This document shows positions 1-8,198 of a DNA stretch of 20,448 bases, in pieces (positions within the stretch are counted from its first letter, which is position 1; each line of letters starts with the position of its first letter). This DNA comes from Bordetella parapertussis. GTDB lineage: Bacteria > Pseudomonadota > Gammaproteobacteria > Burkholderiales > Burkholderiaceae_B. The DNA lies in contig CAMDFD010000033.1 in the NCBI GenBank assembly GCA_945897365.1, forward strand, positions 1 through 20,448, given 5' to 3'. Under the pieces are notes generated by a model. The model had not been told where the DNA came from, made no database searches, and worked only from the letters and a program-made list of their open reading frames with translations. The translations under genes and the position numbers were made by a program.

Positions 1-351
1 GTCCAGGAGTATGCCGAGACCCTGAAAGTCGAAATGCGCAAGATTTCAGCAGAAGCTGATATCACGTTTGAAACGGTTTCCAACTCAGCGCCTTTGGCGA
101 CGGACAAGGACGCGGCGATTACGTATCTTGGCACTAGCCTCGCGCGTAACAACATGCTTGGACGTGTGTCATTTGCCACCGATGCGGGATGGTTGAACCG
201 TGCTAGCATTCCTTGTGTGGTGATTGGTCCTGGCGACATCGACGTCGCCCACAAGCCCAACGAATTTATCGAGATCAGTCAACTCGAAGAATGTCTGGGC
301 TTTATGGACCGTCTGCGCGAGCGCATGACACAGGAAATTTTGAAGACTTAA
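1..351 (+). CDS. M20-family deacetylase (ArgE/DapE-like), 3' end only
   Basis: The reading frame is open from base 1, and the last 116 residues are visible. They match the C-terminal part of acetylornithine-deacetylase-type M20 metallopeptidases: a DAGWLNRASIPCVVIGPGD stretch followed by AHKPNEFIEI, whose His is the usual C-terminal metal ligand of the family. The enzymes hydrolyse N-acyl amino acids in the cytoplasm with a two-metal centre. The N-terminal metal ligands and dimerisation domain lie outside the window, so substrate (acetylornithine, succinyl-diaminopimelate or another N-acyl amino acid) cannot be set. It ends TAA at 349-351, overlapping the convergent D-aminoacylase by 4 bp. 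Beside a D-aminoacylase and a peptide importer, a general N-acyl amino acid deacylase is as likely as a biosynthetic ArgE; this is inference. Confidence 0.85.
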   Translation, partial: VQEYAETLKVEMRKISAEADITFETVSNSAPLATDKDAAITYLGTSLARNNMLGRVSFATDAGWLNRASIPCVVIGPGDIDVAHKPNEFIEISQLEECLGFMDRLRERMTQEILKT

Positions 352-1790
352 GTCATTCCTGTAGCTCTGCGTAACACCTGACCCGCACGAGCGCCAGTCG
401 ATGCTCCATTTCTCCAGCTTGCCACGCCGTTCACGTAGACGCGCTGGATACCGGCGGCGGGGCGCATGGGGTCTGCAAACGTTGCAAGGTCGCGGATCTC
501 TTGTGGATCAAACACGACAATGTCAGCTGCATAGCCAGGAGCAATGAGTCCGCGGTCCTTGAGGCCAAATTTCGCAGCGGGCATGCCCGTCATTTTGTAG
601 ATCGCAGTCTCCAGAGAAAAGATTTTGCGATCGCGCGAGTAGTGACCCAGCACGCGAGGAAAGGCGCCCCACAGACGGGGATGTGGAAAGGTGTCATGAG
701 GCAGACCGTCCGAGCCAATCATGGTCTCGGGGTGCGCCATGATGCGCTCGACATCGCCCTCGTCCATGGAAAAATAAATCGCTCCAGCGGGTTGAAGCGT
801 TGTTAGAAACTCGGTGAGCTCCAGACTCTGTTCTTTCATCAACTCATCGACGTAGCGCCCGGCTGTTTCTGGTTTGGCTGTTGACCAGGCGATCAGCGTG
901 CGTGCGGCTTGCTCGACCGCGTCTTGACGCAAGACGGTGGAAGAGGCGACATAGGGATAGCAATCCATGCACACATCGCTAGTTGCCAGAGCATTGTCGA
1001 TCAGTGCCAGTGTCTCCGTTGAGCGACCATGATTGGCGCGACCATTGACTTTGTGATGGGAGATGACCTGGCGAACACCGAGTGCGTTGGCGATCGACAT
1101 GGCCTCCGTCATAGCTTCGAGCACATGCTCCGCTTCGTTACGGATGTGCGAGGCGATCAGGGCATTAGTGCCGCGCAGGGGCTCGAATACGGCCTGAATT
1201 TCCTGAGCGGTCGCGGCTTGTGCGGGGACGTAATACAACCCGGTCGAGACACCAACGACGCCTGCATCGAGGGCTTCTTGGACGAGTTGTTGCATTGTTG
1301 CGATTTCGGCGTCATTGGCCGGGCGATCTAAGTCTTGCATGGTCACCGCGCGCAAGGTGGTGTGACCCGCTAAAGAGGCGACGTTGATCGCGGAGGGCGT
1401 TTTCTCCAGAGCTTCGAAATAGTCCTTGAACGAGCCATAGCGTTGCTCGGACTCGTCGGCCACCAGATTTAACGGAGGCACCGGATTGGTGCGTCCAAGC
1501 GGCGCCAAACTGATGCCACAGTTGCCGGTAATGACAGTTGTCGCTCCTTGGCTCAACTTGGGTTTCATCGAGGGGTCGGCCAACACCAAACGATCGTCGT
1601 GGGTGTGGACGTCAATAAATCCCGGTGAAATGATGAAGCCGCCCACGTCCACGATGGTTGCGGCCTCAGTCTGGAGGTTCGGTCCGATCGCACTGATCTT
1701 GCCGCCGCTGATCGCCACATCCGCGCGATATCGGGGATTACCCGAACCATCAATAACGACGCCGTTTTTGAGAAGGAGATCACATTTCAT
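348..1790 (-). CDS. N-acyl-D-amino-acid deacylase (D-aminoacylase)
   Basis: A 480-residue amidohydrolase-superfamily enzyme that releases free D-amino acids from N-acyl-D-amino acids. Visible signature: HTHDD (H62, H64), TGNCG with the metal-bridging Cys91, SHIRNE (H215), SHHKVNG (H245/H246) and GSDGLPHD (D361), the same order as Cys96/His220/His250/Asp366 in the Alcaligenes D-aminoacylase. Length is normal for the family. The ATG at 1788-1790 is preferred because it begins the conserved beta-strand (MKCDLLLKNG); an in-frame TTG 14 codons upstream (1832) adds an unrelated tail. No strong ribosome site precedes either. It is divergent from the ABC importer and overlaps the M20 gene tail-to-tail. 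N-acyl-D-glutamate or -aspartate deacylase specificity is possible. I could not identify its own promoter in the 1791-1941 gap. Confidence 0.93.
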   Translation of the reverse strand: MKCDLLLKNGVVIDGSGNPRYRADVAISGGKISAIGPNLQTEAATIVDVGGFIISPGFIDVHTHDDRLVLADPSMKPKLSQGATTVITGNCGISLAPLGRTNPVPPLNLVADESEQRYGSFKDYFEALEKTPSAINVASLAGHTTLRAVTMQDLDRPANDAEIATMQQLVQEALDAGVVGVSTGLYYVPAQAATAQEIQAVFEPLRGTNALIASHIRNEAEHVLEAMTEAMSIANALGVRQVISHHKVNGRANHGRSTETLALIDNALATSDVCMDCYPYVASSTVLRQDAVEQAARTLIAWSTAKPETAGRYVDELMKEQSLELTEFLTTLQPAGAIYFSMDEGDVERIMAHPETMIGSDGLPHDTFPHPRLWGAFPRVLGHYSRDRKIFSLETAIYKMTGMPAAKFGLKDRGLIAPGYAADIVVFDPQEIRDLATFADPMRPAAGIQRVYVNGVASWRNGASTGARAGQVLRRATGMT

Positions 1791-1814
1791 AGGGATAACT
1801 TGAGTGTTGTAATT

Positions 1815-1831
1815 CGCACCATTATGGTACA
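1815..1831. promoter_or_regulatory. NtrC-like enhancer dyad upstream of the ABC operon
   Basis: The sequence CGCACC-ATTAT-GGTACA has the 6-5-6 geometry of enterobacterial NtrC sites (TGCACC-N5-GGTGCA) and contains the perfect 11-bp palindrome ACCATTATGGT at 1818-1828. Its centre (1823) lies 119 bp upstream of the start predicted from the sigma-54 promoter at 1916-1931, a normal place for an enhancer-binding activator. The match is seen; NtrC as the binder is inference. It could instead serve the divergent D-aminoacylase or bind another factor. Confidence 0.55.
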
Positions 1832-1915
1832 AATTCGGCTGTTATTCATTAAGTTATTTGTGGAAAACATTTTTATCTGTTGTTCCGAATTTGGTCTAAA
1901 ACCAATTACCCACTG

Positions 1916-1931
1916 TGGCACGGTAATTGCT
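1916..1931 (+). promoter_or_regulatory. Sigma-54 (RpoN) promoter of the ABC importer operon
   Basis: TGGCACG-GTAA-TTGCT matches the -24/-12 consensus TGGCAC-N5-TTGCW without a mismatch; the GG (1917-1918) and GC (1929-1930) are separated by exactly 10 bases. Predicted start of transcription is about 1942, giving a leader of about 30 nt before the ATG at 1972. An NtrC-like dyad sits upstream at 1815-1831. Such promoters need an activator of the NtrC type and are common for nitrogen-scavenging transporters. Confidence 0.85.
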
Positions 1932-1971
1932 TTCATAGATATTGCACGTTCCTATTTTTCTGGAGTCTTTT

Positions 1972-3573
1972 ATGAAATTAAATCGTCGTGATTTATTGAA
2001 GGGCGCAGCAGGCTTGGGCTTGGCGGCAACTGGCATGGTTGGTGCCCCCGCTTTTTCGCAATCCTCCTCACGCATTCTAAAATTTGTTCCCCAGTCCAAC
2101 TTGGCGAACTTTGACCCAATTTGGGGCACGCAGTACGTGGTGCGTAACGGCGCCCAGCTGGTTTGGGACACGCTGTATGGTATGGATAACAAGCTGCAAC
2201 CGCAGCGTCAGATGATTGAAAGTGAAGAGGTCTCCAGCGATGGCTTGACCTGGACCTTCAAGTTGCGTCCTGGTATGAAATTCCATGACGGCGAGCCTGT
2301 TCGCGCCGTCGACGCAGTCGCCAGTATCAACCGTTGGTCGCAACGCGATCCCATGGGCCTGATGATCCGTGCGGTTCAAAAAGAGTTGGTCGTGGTGAAC
2401 GATTCGACCTTTAAGTGGGTCCTCGCGAAACCCTTTCCAAAGATGCTGTTGGCACTGGGCAAGGTCGGTACACCGATTTGCTTCATCATGCCTGAGCGCT
2501 TTGCGAAAACCGATCCTTTCAAGCAAATTGATGATTACATCGGTTCGGGCCCAATGAAGTTCTCGCGAAAAGAGTTCAAACCCGGCGCGTTGGCTGTGTT
2601 CGAGCGCTTTGATGGCTACAACTCACGGAAAGAGCCAGGCAACTGGATGGCCGGCGGTAAACAGATCAATTTCGATCGTATCGAATGGATCATCATGCCT
2701 GACCCAGCAACTGCGTCTGCGGCTTTGCAAAGCGGTGAAGTGGATTGGTGGGAAACACCTCTGCCAGATTTGGTGCCATTGCTCAAGCGCAATAAGAACA
2801 TCGTGCTTGATATTGCTGATCCCCTTGGTAACGTCGGTTCGTTCCGTTTGAACCACCTGCATGCTCCTTTTAATAATCCAAAGGTCCGTCGTGCGGTTCA
2901 GATGGCTGTCAGTCAAGAGGATTACATGCGTGCGGTGGTCGGTTCTGACACCAAGCTCTGGAAAAAAACTGCCAGCTTCTTTACCCCTGGTACATCTCTA
3001 TACACTGAGAATGGCGGTGAAGTGCTCAAGAACGGCCCCAATATGGAGCTTGCGAAAAAAATGTTGGCCGAATCTGGCTACAAAGGCGAGCCAGTTACCT
3101 GCCTGGTTGCTCAGGACATCGCAATTACCAAAGCTCAGGGTGAGATCACGGCTGACTTGCTCAAGCGTTTAGGCATGAATGTCGATTTTGTGGCAACCGA
3201 CTGGGGTACTGTTGGTCAACGTCGTGCCTCTAAGAATGAGCCTGGTAAAGGTGGTTGGGGTATGTTCCACACTTGGCACGCTGGTGCGGACATGGCAACC
3301 ATGGCCGGTAACATTGGCGTGCGTGCAAACGGCGACAAGGCTTGGTTTGGCTGGCCCAATGTACCAGCTGTTGAGAAAGCTATTGATGAGTGGTTTGATG
3401 CCTCCTCTGTCGATGCCGAAAAAGCCGCTTTTGCTAAGATCAACAAATCTGCGATGGAAGAGGTGGTTTACATTCCGACCGGATTTTTCGCTACCTATCA
3501 AGCTTGGCGCAAGAACGTCACCGGTATCGCCAGTGGCCCATTGCCCTGGTTTAACGGTGTGAAGAAAACCTAA
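1972..3573 (+). CDS. ABC transporter substrate-binding protein, SBP_bac_5 (peptide/opine) family
   Basis: A 533-residue periplasmic binding protein of the DppA/OppA class. It starts with a twin-arginine-like signal (R5-R6, NRRDLL, then the hydrophobic run GAAGLGLAATGMVGAPA and an Ala-X-Ser type end near residue 28), so export may go by Tat. The mature part shows family features: the SSDGLTWTFKLRPGMKFHDGEP block near residues 85-110, an IGSGP block, and NNPKVRRAVQMAVSQ near 302-316. The ATG at 1972 is preceded by TGGAG; the upstream in-frame ATG at 1942 would put ten residues before the RR signal and coincides with the predicted start of transcription, so it is rejected. It is the first gene of the operon with two permeases and two ATPases. 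Ligand is unknown: dipeptides, D-peptides or N-acyl amino acids fit the neighbours. Confidence 0.93.
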   Translation: MKLNRRDLLKGAAGLGLAATGMVGAPAFSQSSSRILKFVPQSNLANFDPIWGTQYVVRNGAQLVWDTLYGMDNKLQPQRQMIESEEVSSDGLTWTFKLRPGMKFHDGEPVRAVDAVASINRWSQRDPMGLMIRAVQKELVVVNDSTFKWVLAKPFPKMLLALGKVGTPICFIMPERFAKTDPFKQIDDYIGSGPMKFSRKEFKPGALAVFERFDGYNSRKEPGNWMAGGKQINFDRIEWIIMPDPATASAALQSGEVDWWETPLPDLVPLLKRNKNIVLDIADPLGNVGSFRLNHLHAPFNNPKVRRAVQMAVSQEDYMRAVVGSDTKLWKKTASFFTPGTSLYTENGGEVLKNGPNMELAKKMLAESGYKGEPVTCLVAQDIAITKAQGEITADLLKRLGMNVDFVATDWGTVGQRRASKNEPGKGGWGMFHTWHAGADMATMAGNIGVRANGDKAWFGWPNVPAVEKAIDEWFDASSVDAEKAAFAKINKSAMEEVVYIPTGFFATYQAWRKNVTGIASGPLPWFNGVKKT

Positions 3574-3602
3574 CTCTGGTTTGAGTCGATTAGGTTCTAA
3601 GT

Positions 3603-3638
3603 TCAGGATACGCTCACTTTTTAGTGAGCGTATCCTGA
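3603..3638. other. Perfect 16-bp hairpin between binding-protein and permease genes
   Basis: TCAGGATACGCTCACT pairs without mismatch with AGTGAGCGTATCCTGA around a TTTT loop (36 bases in total). No run of T follows, so it is a poor intrinsic terminator by itself. In binding-protein-dependent operons such structures commonly protect the upstream message and lower read-through, giving more binding protein than permease. That role is inferred from position. The rest of the 120-bp gap holds no gene. Confidence 0.8.
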
Positions 3639-3693
3639 CACCTGTTCTGCTGTAGTTTCGGATTCAACCTAGTAGCACGGAAACTCCAACACT

Positions 3694-4635
3694 ATGTTTA
3701 GTTATATTGTTCGCAGGGTATTTGCGACCATACCGGTCATGCTGATCGTCGCCCTGTTTGTGTTTAGCTTGCTTTACATCGCACCGGGCGATCCCGCTGC
3801 CGTGATTGCGGGCGACCAAGCCAGTCCGGCAGACGTCGAAAAAATCAGAGCAGGTTTAGGTTTAGATAGGCCTTTTCTGATTCGTTTCTCCGAATGGTTA
3901 TTTAATCTTATGCGTGGTGACCTTGGTGTCTCCATGTTCACCAATATTCCCGTCAGTGAGTTGATCGGTCAACGGATCGAGCCCACTTTGTCGTTGATGG
4001 CGTTGACCCTTGTCCTCGCAATCGGAATCGCTGTGCCGATCGGTGTCTTAGCTGCTTGGAAAGCCGGGACATGGATCGATCGTGGCGTGATGGCGATTTC
4101 GGTCGTCGGCTTCTCCGTCCCTGTGTTTGTGGTCGGCTATTTGCTGAGTTTTTTCTTTTCGCTCGAGCTTGATTGGCTGCCTGTGCAAGGCTACGTGTCC
4201 TATAAAAAGGGCTTCGGTGTCTGGTTTGAACACTTGATTCTGCCCGCGATTGCCTTGGGCTTTGTCTATATTGCGCTGATTGCGCGCATCACGCGTGCCA
4301 CGATGCTCGAAGTGTTGTCACAAGATTACATCCGCACCGCTCGCGCCAAGGGCATGGGGCAGGCGGGTATCTTGTTTATTCATGCGCTGAAAAATGCGGC
4401 TGTTCCTGTTGTCACGGTGATTGGTATTGGTGTTGCTCTGCTGATTGGCGGTGCCGTGGTGACTGAAAGTGTGTTTGCGATTCCAGGTTTGGGACGTTTG
4501 ACTATCGATGCGATTGTGCGCCGCGACTATCCGCTGATTCAGGGACTGGTTGTCGTGTTCAGCTTTGTTTACGTGTTGGTCAACCTCGCGGTTGACGTGA
4601 TCTACACCATCGTTGATCCCAGGATTCGTTACTAA
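3694..4635 (+). CDS. ABC transporter permease, DppB/OppB-like
   Basis: A 313-residue inner-membrane permease of the peptide/nickel class. It begins with the family opening (MFSYIVRRVFATIPVMLIVA, first membrane segment), then the IAPGDPA loop at 29-35, a GDLGVS block near 75-80, further membrane segments near 103-121, 132-155 and 183-197, and the EAA loop DYIRTARAKG (211-220) that contacts the ATPases. The C-terminal FAIPGLGRL and VDPRIRY are typical. It pairs with the next gene, whose ATG overlaps its stop (TAATG), which indicates translational coupling. Ribosome site is weak, consistent with lower expression than the binding protein. Confidence 0.93.
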   Translation: MFSYIVRRVFATIPVMLIVALFVFSLLYIAPGDPAAVIAGDQASPADVEKIRAGLGLDRPFLIRFSEWLFNLMRGDLGVSMFTNIPVSELIGQRIEPTLSLMALTLVLAIGIAVPIGVLAAWKAGTWIDRGVMAISVVGFSVPVFVVGYLLSFFFSLELDWLPVQGYVSYKKGFGVWFEHLILPAIALGFVYIALIARITRATMLEVLSQDYIRTARAKGMGQAGILFIHALKNAAVPVVTVIGIGVALLIGGAVVTESVFAIPGLGRLTIDAIVRRDYPLIQGLVVVFSFVYVLVNLAVDVIYTIVDPRIRY

Positions 4636-5525
4636 TGACTCAATTTGCTGCTGCCCCCCCATTACCGGATTTGCTCAAACCACGTCGCCAACGCAAAGGC
4701 TTCTTTGGTTTTCTGCTCAATAATCCGACGATCGCTTTCGGTGCAGGCCTGTTGCTTGTGATGCTGTTTATCGCGGTGTTCGCGCCTTGGCTTGGTACGG
4801 TTGATCCGACCGAACTGAACCCTCGTAACCGCAACCTTGAGCCTTCCGCTAAGAACTGGTTCGGAACGGATGCCTTTGGACGAGACATTTATTCGCGCGT
4901 GATGTACGGCGCACGGGTGTCTCTGACGATTGGTTTTGCTGTCGCCTTTTTGGCCTCTGCCATTGGTCTGTTAATCGGTTTGATCTCAGGTACTTTCCGC
5001 CGCGCCGACGCCATCATCATGCGCGTGATGGACGGCCTGATGTCGATTCCTCCCATCCTCTTGGCGATCGCCTTGATGGCGTTGACACGTGCGAGCGTGG
5101 AAAACGTCATCATCGCGATTACGATCGCCGAGATTCCACGGGTATCGCGACTGGTGCGAGGTGTGGTGTTGTCCCTCAGAGAGCAAGCGTATGTTGATGC
5201 CGCGATTTCTTGCGGTTGCCGCATGCCGATGCTGATCTGGCGGCACATTTTGCCAAACACCCTTGCGCCACTGACCGTGCAGGCGACCTATATTTGCGCT
5301 TCTGCGATGATCACCGAGTCCATCCTGTCGTTTATCGGCGCGGGTGTACCTCCGATCATTCCTTCGTGGGGCAATATCATGGCCGATGGTCGGACACTGT
5401 TCCAGATCCTGCCTTACATCATCTTTTTCCCAGCGGTTTTCTTGTCGCTTACTGTGCTGGCTGTCAACCTGATGGGTGACGGTTTCCGTGACGTGCTCGA
5501 TCCTCGCAAGTCGAAAACAAGCTGA
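4635..5525 (+). CDS. ABC transporter permease, DppC/OppC-like
   Basis: A 296-residue second permease. It has the short charged N-terminus (LLKPRRQRKGFFG), first membrane segment near 30-53, the conserved periplasmic block WFGTDAFGRDIYSR (75-88), YGARVSL, and the EAA loop YVDAAISCG...ILPNTL (186-210). The C-terminal GVPPIIPSWGNIMADG and DVLDPR are hallmark features. It forms the heteromeric channel with the DppB-like partner. Its start overlaps the upstream stop by one base and its stop is followed within 3 bases by the ribosome site of the next gene, so the operon is tight here. Confidence 0.93.
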   Translation: MTQFAAAPPLPDLLKPRRQRKGFFGFLLNNPTIAFGAGLLLVMLFIAVFAPWLGTVDPTELNPRNRNLEPSAKNWFGTDAFGRDIYSRVMYGARVSLTIGFAVAFLASAIGLLIGLISGTFRRADAIIMRVMDGLMSIPPILLAIALMALTRASVENVIIAITIAEIPRVSRLVRGVVLSLREQAYVDAAISCGCRMPMLIWRHILPNTLAPLTVQATYICASAMITESILSFIGAGVPPIIPSWGNIMADGRTLFQILPYIIFFPAVFLSLTVLAVNLMGDGFRDVLDPRKSKTS

Positions 5526-5527
5526 TT

Positions 5528-5532
5528 GGAGA
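5528..5532 (+). promoter_or_regulatory. Ribosome-binding site that fixes a TTG start
   Basis: GGAGA lies 6 bases before the TTG at 5539, directly after the stop of the upstream permease. No ATG or GTG in the correct frame is near a ribosome site, and an ATG start at 5476 would lie inside the permease gene and add 21 unrelated residues. The family N-terminus (ALLEVENLQTHF) begins exactly at this TTG. Confidence 0.8.
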
Positions 5533-5538
5533 ATTCTC

Positions 5539-6531
5539 TTGGCCTTATTAGAAGTTGAAAACCTTCAGACGCACTTTCGTACACCAGACGGTATTAACCG
5601 CGCTGTAGATGGCGTGAGCTTTGTTGTAAACGAAGGCGAGACGCTCGCCATTGTCGGTGAATCCGGCTGCGGCAAGTCCGTGACCGCGATGTCGATTTTG
5701 CGTTTGATCCCCGAGCCTCCCGGAAAAATTGCTGGTTCGATTAAATTTATGGGCAAGGAATTGCTCAACATGTCGGATAAAGAAATGCGCGCCATCCGTG
5801 GCGATGCGATTTCGATGATTTTCCAGGAACCGATGACCAGTTTGAATCCTGTTTTAAAGAATCGTCGTCAGCTCAGTGAGACCTTGCGTTTGCATCAGAG
5901 CATCACCAAGGAACAGGCGAGTGCGCGTGCGTTGGAGTTGATGAATCTCGTCGGGATTGCCGAGCCTGAGCGTCGTTTGGACGAATATCCGCACCAACTC
6001 TCTGGTGGGATGCGTCAGCGCGTGATGATTGCAATGGCGCTTGCTTGTGATCCCAAGCTCTTAATCGCTGATGAGCCCACAACCGCCTTGGACGTGACGA
6101 TTCAGGCGCAGATTTTGGATCTGATGGCCGATCTTAAACACAAGATCGGTGCGGCGATTGTCCTGATCACGCACGATCTGGGCGTGGTGGCCGAAGTCGC
6201 CGAACGCGTCATGGTGATGTACGCCGGTCGCAAAGTCGAAGAAGCGCCAGTCAAAGAATTGTTTGCCAATCCTTTGCATCCTTATACCCAAGGTTTGCTC
6301 GGTGCAGTGCCTAAGCTGGGCGCTTCGATCGAAGGTCATTCGACCCGATTAAAAGAAATTCCCGGTTTGGTGCCGAGCTTAAAAAATAAGATTCAAGGTT
6401 GCGTGTTCGCTTCACGTTGTCCCTTGGCAAAAGGGCCTTGTCATGACATCGCGCCCGCCATGCAAATGAGAGAAGGCGGGCATCAAGTTGCCTGCCATTT
6501 TGCTGGCGAAGTGGCGTTTGCCAATGACTAA
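5539..6531 (+). CDS. ABC transporter ATP-binding protein, DppD/OppD-like
   Basis: A 330-residue cytoplasmic ATPase using a TTG start. Walker A GESGCGKS (40-47), Q-loop FQEP (95-98), signature LSGGMRQR (154-161), Walker B LLIADEP (174-180, catalytic E179) and H-loop THD (H212) are all present. The C-terminal oligopeptide-transporter extension carries four cysteines (C288, C294, C301, C319), the pattern associated with an iron-sulphur site in DppD/OppD-type subunits. It works as a heterodimer with the next gene product to power import. All residues needed for ATP hydrolysis are intact. Confidence 0.93.
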   Translation: MALLEVENLQTHFRTPDGINRAVDGVSFVVNEGETLAIVGESGCGKSVTAMSILRLIPEPPGKIAGSIKFMGKELLNMSDKEMRAIRGDAISMIFQEPMTSLNPVLKNRRQLSETLRLHQSITKEQASARALELMNLVGIAEPERRLDEYPHQLSGGMRQRVMIAMALACDPKLLIADEPTTALDVTIQAQILDLMADLKHKIGAAIVLITHDLGVVAEVAERVMVMYAGRKVEEAPVKELFANPLHPYTQGLLGAVPKLGASIEGHSTRLKEIPGLVPSLKNKIQGCVFASRCPLAKGPCHDIAPAMQMREGGHQVACHFAGEVAFAND

Positions 6532-6566
6532 GTTTGCTCATGACTCACACGAATTAGGTTATCCGA

Positions 6567-7553
6567 ATGTCTAAGTCCGCTACAGTGCCCTTGCTCGAAG
6601 TCCGTCAGATTCAAAAATATTTTCCGATTAAAACCGGTTTGTTTAGCAGGGTCACGGGTCACGTGCATGCTGTCGATGGTGTATCTTTTTCAATCGAAAA
6701 AGGCGAGACACTTGCGTTGGTGGGTGAGTCCGGTTGTGGCAAGTCTACAGTCGGCCGCTCGATTTTGCGTTTGTTCGATCTGACGTCTGGAGAAGTTATT
6801 CTCGACGGGACCCGTATCGATAATTTGTCTGCCAGTGCCTTGCGCCCATTGCGCAAGCGTATCGCGGTGATTTTTCAGGATCCGTTTTCCAGCCTGAATC
6901 CACGGATGCGTGTATACGACATCATCGCCGAGCCGATCCGTAACTTTGGTCTTGAGACTGACGAAGCCAAAATCAAAGAGCGCGTGGCCTATCTGCTGGA
7001 TAAAGTACGTCTGTCTAAAGATGCCGGCGAGCGTTGGCCGCACGAGTTTTCAGGTGGCCAGCGTCAGCGCATCTGTATCGCGCGCGCATTGGCTGCCGAG
7101 CCTGATCTGATCATTTGCGACGAGGCCGTCTCGGCGCTCGACGTCTCAGTCAAAGCCCAGATCGTCAACCTGTTGCAGGATCTACAAAAAGAACTCGGTC
7201 TGGCTTTGCTCTTTATTAGCCATGACTTGGCCATCGTCGAACACATGACGCATCGTGTGGCGGTGATGTATCTGGGCCGCATTGTCGAGCTCGCGACGCG
7301 TACGGAGCTGTTTTCTGATCCCAAGCATCCTTATACCTCGGCCTTGCTCTCGGCCGTTCCGGTGCCCGATCCTGAAAAAAAGACCGTCCGTACTGTGTTG
7401 CAAGGCGATGTGCCGAGCCCCGTTAAACGTCCCTCGGGCTGTCATTTTCATACACGCTGCCCAGAGGCGATCGATATCTGCAAGACCAAAGAGCCTAAGC
7501 AAATCATCTGGCCCTCCGGGCGTATGGTGGCGTGCCATTTGCGTGAGGTTTAA
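6567..7553 (+). CDS. ABC transporter ATP-binding protein, DppF/OppF-like
   Basis: A 328-residue ATPase and the last gene of the importer operon. Walker A GESGCGKST (53-61), Q-loop FQDP (Q104), signature FSGGQRQR (161-168), Walker B LIICDEAVSALD (181-192) and H-loop SHD (H219) are intact. C-terminal cysteines C292, C298, C305 and C323 repeat the four-Cys pattern of the DppD-like partner. The QKYFP...HAVDGVSF opening is typical of DppF/OppF. It follows the DppD-like gene after 35 bp, with AGG 8 bases before the ATG. A terminator follows. Confidence 0.93.
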   Translation: MSKSATVPLLEVRQIQKYFPIKTGLFSRVTGHVHAVDGVSFSIEKGETLALVGESGCGKSTVGRSILRLFDLTSGEVILDGTRIDNLSASALRPLRKRIAVIFQDPFSSLNPRMRVYDIIAEPIRNFGLETDEAKIKERVAYLLDKVRLSKDAGERWPHEFSGGQRQRICIARALAAEPDLIICDEAVSALDVSVKAQIVNLLQDLQKELGLALLFISHDLAIVEHMTHRVAVMYLGRIVELATRTELFSDPKHPYTSALLSAVPVPDPEKKTVRTVLQGDVPSPVKRPSGCHFHTRCPEAIDICKTKEPKQIIWPSGRMVACHLREV

Positions 7554-7618
7554 TCAGTAACAATTGCGTAACCAAAAAGACGTTAATTACGCACAAATTT
7601 GACGAGAAGTTTGGCAAA

Positions 7619-7650
7619 CTCCCTTTTGGTGATACAGAAGGGAGATTTTT
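7619..7650 (+). terminator. Rho-independent terminator of the ABC importer operon
   Basis: CTCCCTT (7619-7625) pairs with AAGGGAG (7638-7644) around a 12-base loop, followed by ATTTTTAATTTTT. A weaker 7-bp stem (TGCGTAA / TTACGCA, 7565-7571 and 7587-7593) lies just upstream. The 7554-7739 gap otherwise holds only AT-rich sequence. Confidence 0.75.
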
Positions 7651-7739
7651 AATTTTTGAAGCCTAAGAGTTTCATAAATGTTGATTAAATGGAACTTATA
7701 GGTTGAATTTAATTTATTAAAATGAAACCTTTGAGTTAC

Positions 7740-8198
7740 ATGAAAAATCAATTTAGAGATTTGCAGCTCCACCAAATGGACGAACTTCTTGCTCGATGGG
7801 CTTCTGTGCGCAGTAGCCCGTGTCCACGGTCAGGCTGGGTGAAAAGCATCCGCCAAACGCTCGGGATGTCCGCCTCAGCTTTGGCCCGTCGTCTTGGCAT
7901 GTCTCATGCTGGCGTTCGAAAGCTGGAGTCAGCAGAGGCGAATGACGCTATCACCCTCGCCAGTTTGCGCAAGCTGGCAGAGGCATTGGATTGTGAGCTG
8001 CACTATGCGCTCGTACCCAGAACAAGTTTGGCGCAGCAACTACTGGCGCGAGCTGAAGTGGTGGTTGCGGAGCGAATGCGTCCGATACTGCACACAATGG
8101 CTCTCGAAGATCAGGCGGTTCAGGATTCAGTAAAAAAATTGCAGTTCGAATCGTCAGTCAAGGATTTGATTGAGGGTTCACGTCGTGAATTATGGTGA
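7740..8198 (+). CDS. Mobile mystery protein A-type HTH regulator (antitoxin-like)
   Basis: A 152-residue XRE-type DNA-binding protein. The region WVKSIRQTLGMSASALARRLGMSHAGVRKLESAE (about residues 32-65) is a helix-turn-helix, followed by ITLASLRKLAEALDCELHYALVPRTSL, the characteristic continuation of the 'mobile mystery protein A' family (TIGR02612). The ATG at 7740 is chosen because MKNQFRDLQLHQMDELL matches the usual family opening; an ATG at 7722 would add six residues. The gene overlaps the following Fic remnant by 7 bp (ATGGTGA), the arrangement of a toxin-antitoxin-like pair. The family is known from mobile regions. It probably represses its own operon. It appears intact although its partner is broken. 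Confidence 0.82.
   Translation: MKNQFRDLQLHQMDELLARWASVRSSPCPRSGWVKSIRQTLGMSASALARRLGMSHAGVRKLESAEANDAITLASLRKLAEALDCELHYALVPRTSLAQQLLARAEVVVAERMRPILHTMALEDQAVQDSVKKLQFESSVKDLIEGSRRELW

Noticed and set aside
1791..1832. TTG at 1832 as start of the D-aminoacylase
   Set aside because: The extra 14 residues precede the conserved first strand and would run through the NtrC-like dyad.
2077..2526. Open frame of 149 codons on the - strand
   Set aside because: It is antisense to the conserved binding-protein gene and has no ribosome site or recognisable domain.
5476..5538. Upstream ATG start for the DppD-like ATPase
   Set aside because: It lies within the permease gene and adds 21 residues not seen in the family; GGAGA before the TTG at 5539 fits better.
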